DNA of 64,000 nt, taken from Silurus meridionalis (taxonomy: Eukaryota; Chordata; Actinopteri; Siluriformes; Siluridae). A program made the translations under genes and the position numbers. The DNA is taken from the NCBI RefSeq assembly GCF_014805685.1, contig NC_060911.1, forward strand, positions 5,542,212 through 5,606,211. The letters run 5' to 3'. Position 1 is the stretch's first letter; each line of letters starts with the position of its first letter. This document shows positions 48,201 to 64,000 of the stretch, in pieces. The notes beneath the pieces are model-generated. The model was not told where the DNA came from and did not search any database. It worked only from the letters and a program-made list of their open reading frames with translations.

Positions 48201-48353
48201 AAAGCGTGTGCAAAGCCCAGTAATGATGCACTATTTTGTCTTCTATGTGCTAGTTATTGCTCATGGCTATTTTACCTGTAATAATGATGTAGGTCCTTTT
48301 GTTATATTCTGTTAATTGAACAAACATAAATGTAACCATATATATTTTTTTAA

Positions 48354-55222
<6,869 letters not shown>

Positions 55223-55790
55223 ACCGCTCATTCTCGTATGCAGAAGCACAGACTTTACACCGAAATACGCGGGTGTCTAAAACTCGCCCCGCACGCAACA
55301 TGCATGAGTTTCTGTCCAATCCGCAAATCCTGGGTGAATAAATAAGCAAAGGGAAAAATCTGATTCCCTTCAGAACACAGAAGCACCCACTCTCTCCTCT
55401 CCATCCCCCCCAATACGACCAACAGTGATTTTTTTTCTTTTCTTTTACCATAAGCAGGCTTTGAAAGGTTCCCAGTCGATTGTTGCACTTCCATTTCTAA
55501 CCAGTCAATGGCAGCGTCACTCACTATTTCTGTTGTAAAGTTCAACTGGATTTGATTCTAAACCGATTTTAATTCGAGTATATCCGAGGTCTCAGATCAC
55601 CGTCAGAAAAAAGGAAAAAAAAAAAGGTTTAGCTTGTACAGTATATACTTTTAATTTTATTTTTTTGTTTGTTGTGAGTCTAGTGACAAAATTGAGGAGG
55701 ATTGGGCTTCGGAGTCATGTTTATTGCTGTTTCATTTTACTTTTCTTTTTGTCCTGTAATAAATTTCAATAAAAATTGTAGATGTTTCGT
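55223..55790 (+). terminator. hnrnpc: hnrnpc 3'UTR and polyadenylation signals
   Basis: Two AATAAA hexamers at 55758-55763 and 55768-55773 lie about 540 bp after the TAA, followed by GTAGATGTTTCGTGC, a plausible GU-rich downstream element. Cleavage is expected near 55790. No further hnrnpc exon is needed. Confidence 0.75.
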
Positions 55791-56197
55791 GCACCGATTT
55801 TCAGCTCTTCAGAACTTTCCTTCAAAAGGTTCATTTAATCCATACTCGGTTTGTAAATGCGCTATGGGTATCAAATCCTATTTGTACCGTCAACTTCGCA
55901 GTCACGTGATGCTTTCCGATCTTGCTAAACACTATTGCGCTAATCGTGCGTAATGGAATATTTTGGATATACCAAAAATTTTTCAAATGAGGTGATTGAA
56001 AGATGTGGAGCGGAGGGTGGTTGTGGAATAGCAGCACAGTGGTGAACTTTGGAGTTCAAATACTAGCACCCTTATCGTTAAAGTGGCCAAAAGTATGTTT
56101 AGTTTCAGCAGTTGTACATCTAACAATTGTGGGGGTTAATATGGTTCGTGTTTAATTTTTTATTATTTTTTTGGGGGGTAATTAGTAGTCCACCAGT

Positions 56198-56437
56198 AGG
56201 TTCCCTGGTGGTCTAGTGGTTAGGATGCGGTGCTCTCAACGCTGCGGCCCGGGTTCAATCCCCGGTCAGGGAACCAACCCCAGCCACTAGGGTTGCACAA
56301 GCCTTAGTGCCGGTCCCAAGCCCGGATAAATGGGGAGGATTGTGTTAGGAAGGGCATCCAGCGTAAAAACATGTGCCAAATCAAACGTGTTGGTGGTCCG
56401 CTGTGGCGACCCCTATTGGGAGAAGCCAAAAGAAAGT
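56198..56437 (+). repeat. tRNA-Glu-derived SINE with RTE-like body
   Basis: TTCCCTGGTGGTCTAGTGGT, TAGGATGCGGTGCTCTCAAC and CGGGTTCAATCCCCGGTCAG make a nearly complete tRNA-Glu-like head (anticodon-loop CTC). The body GGGTTGCACAAGCCTTAGTG, CCGGTCCCAAGCCCGGATAA, AGGAAGGGCATCCAGCG and the tail CGCTGTGGCGACCCCTATTG, GGAGAAGCC match the two ends of the RTE-like LINE at 33062-35440. The acceptor stem is still present (TTCCCTGG / CAGGGAA), but the long body identifies it as a SINE, not a tRNA gene. Confidence 0.85.
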
Positions 56438-59400
56438 TGTAGTCCACCAGTTCTTAATCAGTTCAACCTCTCAGCTGGGGGATTCTGGTATAATCCTTGT
56501 TTTTGTATCGTCACATTTTCTCAAGGACTTCAGGCATTAAAATCAAATCATATTTTTGTTCGATTGTGTTAATCAAATGGTCAGGAAATATATTGTTCTT
56601 TAAGAAAATGGGTTTCCCGGTTGGGCTAATCATTGTGCCCCTTGTTAAAAGCACTGCATGCATTAACAACAATAAAATCCTTTGAATGGTTCTGCCTGAA
56701 ATCATAGCAAAGGCTCCTGACCCTTGTCCTGGAGTCCCCCTGTCCCTCACATAGTAGTCTTTCCCTGCTCCAACACAGACTTCAACCAAGTAAAGGCTTT
56801 AGCATCGGCCCCTGTTGCAGGGTTCCCATTTATTACCTACTGTACATCCACAACCTTCTCTTCATCATTTAAAATGGTTTGGTTTAAACCCTGACCCCAT
56901 GCAATAAGTTCACAAGTGACACTAGGATTGATTGGGTTGCTTTGTTTATGGAATACACTGCCGGAACTGTCAAGATATGACGCTGTGGTTTCTCAAGCAG
57001 TTTACAATCAGAGCGTTCTTCTTTCATGTTCATTGTGAGCTACTGGTTGTATGCCATAAAACAGTCATTAAACCACTCTGTGGCTATGCTAATAAACCTG
57101 GAATAATCAGAGGGTCAGTACAATACTGTAGCTTAAACCACACTGCTGGTGCAAACAGAATCGCAGGTAAAATGTGAATGGTAATTTTACATTTAAGAAG
57201 ACCATATTGCAGCAAGAATATAAATGCACTGCCTAGGAGAACATTCATACATCTAATGTACACACACCTACATACACTGTGGGGCAAAATAGAGAAGCCG
57301 ATGCTCCTTCCTGCTTGATTTTACTGGTCGATGGAAACCGAAGAACTCCATATACACAGTAAGCTCAGGATCAAACCTGTGGAGCTGTGAGCCAGAAAAG
57401 TCCTCTGCAGTCCCTGTTGCACAAACAAGACATTGAAGTTAGTAAGTAAAATAAACATGAAATAAAAGTGAAACATCCAAACATTTCAAAATGAAATCCC
57501 GTCTAGCCTGTCTCGCTACCCACCGCAAAAACACAGGCTTTCCTGTTCGAACTAGTAGCGACATATGCCAGGTAATACATGCTAGCAAAAATAAAAACAT
57601 ATCTGAATTATTGCTAGCAATGCTACATCATAGACAGGTTTTTTTTTCTTTTCTTAAGAAAACACCACAACAATTTGGCATTAAGCATGTTCTAGTTGGT
57701 GCGAGAGAACAGGAAAGTGACATTGCCTTTCTGCCCAGCAATGAAGCTATCTAGTACTATTTCATGAGGAGTTAACAATCCAAATAAATAGCTCTAGAAC
57801 CAAACACAAGCAACTTCTCAACTACAGTTCAATCGAATATTTTATTTTATAAATATTATATTGATGTTGTAAACGTTCATTAAAAAAAGAAAAAACTGAC
57901 TAAAAATTTTTTTGTAAAGGGTGTCATGTATTAAGGGATTCATAAAGGTTGCTAGCAATCTTGAAGCAACTGATTAGCGGATGAAGTGTAGTCCTTTGTA
58001 AGGTTTTAATTAACGGATCTTTTTACTAAAGCAATTGCTCGTTGAATTATTAATAAACGGTAATAAAAGAAGCAAAGAAAGAGTCTGGTATTTTTTTGCG
58101 TATGTTATCAGGAACATTAGCTTCTTGCTATGCTAAAGCAGGTGTGTAATCTGCAACATATGCATGCTGTGTGATTACTTTTTCTCCTTTTTGGGAATGC
58201 TGACAATCAATACAGTAGGGAATAATCCATGGCTAGATGTGTATTACACACAGTTGTGCAGAATATATTGCTTGTATGATGGTCACTAATGTGAAAACTT
58301 TAAAGGGACACTTTAAAGGGTCATATTTTACCTACTGTATCCCGAATTTTACTCAAGTACACGCTTTGTGTACATCGTCCACCACTGGCGTGGTGTTGTG
58401 ATGTTCACCATGTTCACGTAGCAGAAGTGGTGCTGAGAGAACCATGGTTTAGTTTAGCTAAGAGAAATGAATGTACATATAAAATATTGGTCACTTTCTA
58501 AACAAAAAAAGTGCATCTACTAATCATTATATATAAAGAAATCATTTTTTTTAATGCAAATACGTTTTTGATTGAAGCTGTTGGTGTTAATACCTAGTTC
58601 TATTTTCTGATCTATTGCTCATTAAAAAATCTTCTCCACTTTCACAAATTCGTCGCGTGCCTCTGCCCTTCCAGCAAAATTGCCGACATCTCTAACACGT
58701 GTCGTGAAAAGTAAAAATCCTCTATTAAGCTCAGTAAAGTCAGTAGAAAATATGTACAATAGCTGTCTCTTTCTGTATTCAACAGTGACTATGCTAGTAA
58801 GTTTACAGCTATTTATAGGGCAGTGCATTCTTTTACAACGGTGATTAAACTGACTGGAACTACCTGTGCAATGAACGATTTGGAAGCACACTATTTGGAG
58901 AGACCATTGGATAATTTTGGGTCACACGTTGCTTCAACACTCGGTGATCTAGATTTGTATTATTCCCCATTAGGTGTATGGAATGTTTTTATTTTTATCA
59001 TGTGAGGCTCACGCTTGTTTGTTTTGTAATTGGAGTAGTACCACTCCTTCGCTCCCTGCAGCAGCTGCAGTGTCACTGTAGGTACCTGCACATCCGTCAT
59101 CGAGTCAAGACGTTATTCTGCTGGAGCAGTCAGGTAATATGAAGAAAAAGTGCTTTTGGGCTTGTGGTGTGTTCTGTATTGTTATTGTAACTATTTCATT
59201 ACTAATCGGTGATAAATTTTCACACAGAATACTACGTTGGCAAAGTAGGACAAACACATTGTTTGGTGTCAACTGTCATCCATTAACGTGCACTTTTTTT
59301 CAAATACCAAACAGTAAAACTATTTCAGACGGATTAAACCTGTAACAATTTTGATGTAATCTGTGAAAAGGATATGATGATATTGCAATACATACATTAG

Positions 59401-60400
59401 ACATATAACCAGTCAGAATATAAATATTTACATTGGCCACTATGCATCTGTGTTTTTCTGATTTCAACTACTGACAGAGATAAAAAAAAGTAAAAAAAAA
59501 AGATAACAAATTGCATCATTTTTTTAATCATTAGAAGGGTGTTTTCACTCGTTTACTCTAATGCTGCAGAGCAATTTAGTTAGTTAGGTGACTATGTTAG
59601 TATAATAGTGCATGATTTGGGTTTAACTCCGCCCCCTCTTTCTCATCTAGAAATGTTGTTGCGAGGAGGAAGAGGGCAGAAGATGAAGGCCGGGCTGAAT
59701 GGCTGTTTTGGATGGTAACTAAAAGCCATTTAATAATATATTGTCTGTGTGAGGGCAAATGTTGACTGTCGACCTTGGCATCGAGAGACTCTTTATTTTC
59801 ATGGTCGTAGTAATTTTCAGAGTCATTGTCTCTAGAAGTGATGTGAAAATAATTTAAATAGTAGTTGTCTGTGAAATTTGTATGTTGCACAGAGATGCAC
59901 GTTTCCTGCGTGTTCAAATAATATGGACAATTATTTGGCTTCAGTGTCAATTTGTTTAATTTATATATGCAATGGTCACTTGAACCCGTTTGTTCTGTAT
60001 CATATACTTTGCATGATGTAGTATCCAGAGTTAGAGAAACAGCGTAGGTTATTTCAGCTCAAACTCATAATAAATGTTAAGGTGCGGGGAAGCGATGCTT
60101 TTTTCGGACCACACCACTGATGTACAGTATATCGATTATGCATTGTAAAATCATTGATTAGCGAAGTCCTGCACTGTACCTGTTTTGTACGCTTTGTTTT
60201 TATTACTCTGTGGAGATACGAGGGACTGCAAGTTTTTTTTTTTCAGGTTAAAAAGAATAACAGGCAGGGCTGCTTTTGTTGTATTCATCCATGTTGGTTT
60301 TTGAACTGACTGGAGACATTTGCTGTGATCCAATTACAAACAAGATCCTGGTGTTCCTGGTGCCCCCTACAGAGTTGCTCTGGTTTTAAATTTACTTGCG
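56438..60400. other. Interval downstream of hnrnpc without a recognised gene
   Basis: AT-rich. Open frames at 57491-57754 and 58823-59005 have no family features. A frame at 59139-59345 begins with a hydrophobic signal-anchor-like stretch, described in the findings. No repeat family was identified in most of this stretch. Confidence 0.4.
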
Positions 60401-60404
60401 CTTC

Positions 60405-61600
60405 ATATTACATCGTTACACATGCACATATATATATATGTCTCAATATTTTGTGTCAGCACCATTGTTATCTAGCACTGCTTTAATCCTCCTGGGTATG
60501 AAATTCACCAGAGCTGCACAGGTTGTTGCTGGGATCCTCTTCCACTCCTCCATAATGACATCACAGAGCTGCTGGATGTTAGACACGTGACTTCTCTACC
60601 TTTCACTTGAGGATGCTGCACCTGTGCTCAATAGGTTTCAGGTGTGGAGACATACTTGGCCACTCAAACACCCTCACCTACAACAAGGCAGTTTTCATCT
60701 TGGAGGTGTGTTTGGGATCATTATTATGTTGGAAAACTGCTGTTTAGCTCAGTTCCTGAAGGGAGGCGTCTTGTTCAGCTTCGGAATCTCAAAGTACATG
60801 TTGGAACCATGTTTCCCTCAATGAACCGCAGATCCCCAGTACCAGCAGCACTCATACATTCCCAAACCATGATGCTACCACCACCATGCTTGACTGTAGG
60901 CAAGACACAATTTTCTTGGTACTCCAAGGGTTTCGCCACACATGCTGTACACCATCTGAGCCAAACAAGTTAATCTTAGTCTCATCAGACTACAGGACAT
61001 GGTTCCAATAATTAATGCTCTTGGACAGGTTGTCTGGAGCAAACTGTTTGTGGGGTTTCTTGTGAGTCAGCTTTAGAAGGGGCTTCCTTCTGGGCAAGGG
61101 CCATGCAAACTCACTTGTTGCAGTGTGCGGTGTACGGTCTGTGCACTGACAAGGGAACCTTCCACTTCTACAACCTCTAAAGCGATGCTGGCAGCACTCA
61201 TGCACCTGATTTTTGAAGCAGCTTCTGCACCTGACGCACTTTATCGACCCTTCAAGGCCTGTTCTGAGTGGAACCTCTCTTGGAAATCTTAGGTATTGAA
61301 TTAACAGCATTAACCTTTTCAGCAATTTAAGCCACAGGAGTTCGTCTGTTGGATCGAGACACACGGACCAGCCTTTGCTCCTCATGTGCATCAATGAGCC
61401 TCAGCTGCCCATGACCCTGTCGCCGGTTTACCACTGTTCCTTCCTTGAAGTACTTTTGATAGATACTGAATACTGCAGGCCAGGAACATCCCACAAGAGC
61501 TGCAGTTTTGGAGATGCTCTGACCCAGTCTTCTAGCCATTACAATTGTCAACACTCGCTCAAATAAAATCCAAATCACCATTTTGTTATATTGCAGGCAG
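60405..61600 (-). pseudogene. Decayed Tc1-type transposase (family 5)
   Basis: Minus-strand frames give, in order: a helix-turn-helix region (GQSISKTAALVGCSWPAVFS, 61581-61327), RQGHGQLRLIDAHEEQRLV, a linker, then LSKSINYWNHVL and further decayed frames in which [27 protein letters not shown] and EWPSMSPHLKPIEH appear. This is the order of a Tc1/mariner transposase with D, D and E positions. Several stops and frame changes make it non-functional. It is nearly full length, unlike most copies in the window. Confidence 0.75.
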
Positions 61601-62015
61601 ATATGTGCCTCACAACAATCCTGCTTTTGATTTCTACAGTTCCTTCGACCTCATGCCTTGGTTTTTGCTCTGATATGCATCGCCAGCTGTGAGTCCGTCT
61701 ATAAAAAGGTGTTTGCCTTTACAAATCATGTCCAATCGCTAAACTTTTCCACAGGTGGACTCTAATCAAGGTGTAGAAACATCTCAGTAATGATTAAGAG
61801 AAATTGGAGGCCCCTGAGCTAAATTTCAAATGTTGAAAGGGCCTGATTTTTTAAATTTATTTATTCACAGACATTTTTAGAAATTTCAGTTCAGTTTATT
61901 ATTATGGGGTACTGAGTGTAGATTAACGAGAAAGAAAAATCGGTTTGAACGATTGTAGTATCAGTCTACAAGATGAAATGTAAAAAGTGCTGAGGGACTG
62001 AATAAGCACTGAATA
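61600..62015 (-). mobile_element. Tc1-type family-1 fragment joined to the family-5 remnant
   Basis: CCTTCGACCTCATGCCTTGG, GGTGTAGAAACATCTCAGTA, TTATTATGGGGTACTGAGTG and GATTGTAGTATCAGTC match the right part of the elements at 3172-3945 and 28725-29160. The sequence changes family close to 61600, so the whole is a composite. Confidence 0.6.
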
Positions 62016-63838
62016 TATGTATAGAATAAATAACAATTGCATCTTAGGTGCATTGCAAGCTTTCATTCATCAGATGTACAGAAGAAAGCCGCTTTCTGCT
62101 ACAGTGTTATTTGAGGAGACAGCTGACTGCAATCAAATCATGGTACAGGTGTGTTATGGAAAATAAAGATGTCGTCATCGGCTAAAAGACATGCTCAGGT
62201 TACTTTACTTCCTGCACAACTGTGGACCTGAATACAAGTCACATTCACAGTCAGGTGAATCACAGCTTGGTTCCTGTGCAACCGAATTCGGTCAGGTTCG
62301 CTATCATGGTGTGCATCCAAACCCACATGACTTCTACTTTGTTCAAAATTTTGCATGCAAACCGTGTGCTGTTTTGGGCTTAAACTGCAATTGTGAGTCT
62401 ATTCTGGATAATGTGTATAATGTCTGGCTGATAGAACCCTGAGAAAAAGGCTATAAAACTAAGATTGTCAAATAGTTTTTGAATAGTACACCAGAACATA
62501 CCCCGCCCGAAAGAAATTTTTGTATGGAGTATGGAATTCGCGAGTGAATGCTACTCACAGTTCATGTTGAAGGAAAACAAGTTTTGAAATGATCTGTTTG
62601 TGCTTGTTAGTATATTAACATTGAAAAATGCCCATGTGGTGATCAAGTAATGAAGGGCGAGGCCAGTAACGAGCAGCTTTCAGATGAAGGAAAATAAACA
62701 AAGGCACAGTTTGTACTATAACTATACGAACCCTGCCTCATTCCTTGCCCTTTCTGTTTAGCGTGAGCAGTATTTTTCCAAGAACTTGGACTGCCTCCAT
62801 CTCGCTTGGGGGAATAGGTGTGACATTGCACTGGGTTAAAAAAACATGATGGTAACATGAAGAAATATCTGGGAAAAAAGTGTCTTTGTCTGAAGGTACT
62901 TATGTTTCTTGGAATCTCTGTAAGCCAAGCTGCTGTATCAGAATGTAAGCAAGCCCAACTTATTAATATTATATATATATTTTTTTTTTACAATTCTTTA
63001 ATAAGTTTTTACAAAACCTTTTTATATACATGGCTGAGTCATGCACACCCTGTTTTGTACCTGCATGAATTCGCTAAAGGCTATATCATTTGTTTGCAGG
63101 CAATTTATTTGTCTACTAAAGTTCACATGCAAAGATTTCAAACTCCAACATCGCTTTTATATGTATATAAAGAAAAGGTACTAATCTGAAATGTATCACC
63201 CACCCATGGAAGTCCAAAAACATCTTGGTACAGCTTGGTACACTATAGTGTAAACATGTCACAGTTTCACAGGTTCTCCATTTGTCTGTCAAGGTTTCTT
63301 CCAGGTTCTCTGGTTTCTCCCAAAAACTCTGGATTGCCAACTCTAAATTATCATTCACACAAACAACGATTAGCTTCAGCTCCTTGTTTAACCGGACCAT
63401 AAATCAGTTAATGCTAAATGAATGCTTACTGTAATATAGGAATTAAAGCAGGGATGGGAAAAAGAAAATATTACGAAATTGTTTTAAGTCAAACTATAGA
63501 AAATCTTACAACCTTACAAGCTTAAGCGAAAGTCAAAGCTTCGCAACAGGTAACAGATGAAATTTGCATGAAACTTGATGCAACTTGCATGAAAACCCCA
63601 TTGAGTCTCTGTAGGTTTAACGGTCATGTGCATGAGATTGATAAAGTAATCAGAAGTTTAAATATTGGGTAAATAAACAATGTTTATCTTTAGCTAGAAT
63701 TTGAATACAGAATCAGAAAACAGGAGATAAAGGAGGCTAGCTTTATAGTCAGATATCTGAGCAAATCACCAAAACGTCAAGATGCTGTCTATGGACGCCT
63801 CAGTTTTTATGAGTCTTTACCAGTACTTACTCTAGCAG
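62016..63838. other. Interval without a recognised gene
   Basis: AT-rich. Frames at 62191-62442, 62857-63189 and 63400-63116 show no recognisable domain, splice context or codon bias. Confidence 0.4.
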
Positions 63839-63839
63839 G

Positions 63840-64000
63840 TTTTTTTTTTTAATGAGGTAGGGCCAGGGCACACATGTCCAAGATCATTTAAATTTACTGT
63901 GTTTGGCAAACGCTCTCACCAAAAGCGTCTTACAGTTATCTCATTTATACTTACAACTGTGCGTTACAGGCTTTGTTCAAGGGCCCAGCAGTATTGCTAT
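63840..64000. repeat. SINE or retroposon fragment running off the window edge
   Basis: TTTGGCAAACGCTCTCACCA, AAAGCGTCTTACAGTTATC and GGCTTTGTTCAAGGGCCCAG recall common fish SINE bodies (also 25870-25910). The copy is cut by the window end. Confidence 0.5.

Noticed and set aside
56198..56272. A tRNA-Glu gene
   Set aside because: The head still folds like tRNA-Glu, but it is joined to a SINE body and a LINE-derived tail that also occur at 42921-43140, so it is a SINE, not a free-standing tRNA gene.

Overview
The window is vertebrate nuclear DNA, most likely from a bony fish. The evidence is intron-split genes with GT-AG junctions, an AT-rich background, and dense Tc1-type DNA transposons, tRNA-derived SINEs, RTE-like LINEs and an L2/jockey-like LINE typical of teleosts. 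The repeat mix suggests an otophysan such as a catfish or characin, but the species is inference. No bacterial, plasmid, phage or CRISPR feature is present.

Layout. (1) 1-12000: two kelch-like genes of the KLHL33 type lie tail to tail. The left copy (+, 1-5264) is cut by the window edge; the right copy (-, 11982-8307) appears complete. They share all three visible intron positions and phases and look like an inverted tandem duplication. Each encodes two BTB units, then BACK, then a kelch propeller. (2) 12000-18500: mostly non-coding, with nested Tc1-family remnants. (3) 18524-22583 (-): four small open exons splice in phase into a basic/acidic protein of about 138 aa that I do not recognise; a CpG-rich NRF1-containing block at 23290-23470 could be its promoter. 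(4) 27051-32055 (+): a nine-exon FH2 (formin homology 2) gene of the FHDC type, short for that family. (5) 32795-36178: a hAT-like element split by an RTE-like LINE that itself carries another repeat. (6) 36240-55790 (+): hnrnpc, with an NRF1/YY1 promoter, two probable 5'UTR exons, seven coding exons and a polyadenylation signal. Its long first intron holds a decayed L2/jockey-like LINE and a tRNA-Glu SINE; a later intron holds a Tigger-like element nested in a hAT-like element. (7) 55800-64000: no gene recognised; a tRNA-Glu SINE, a decayed Tc1-type transposase and SINE pieces.

The genes do not form one pathway: KLHL33-type proteins are putative cullin-3 adaptors, the FH2 protein acts on actin, and hnRNP C packages nascent pre-mRNA. 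The most notable points are the tandem-BTB inverted klhl33 pair, the unrecognised minus-strand gene, an in-frame upstream AUG in hnrnpc, and SINEs whose bodies match both ends of the local RTE-like LINE.
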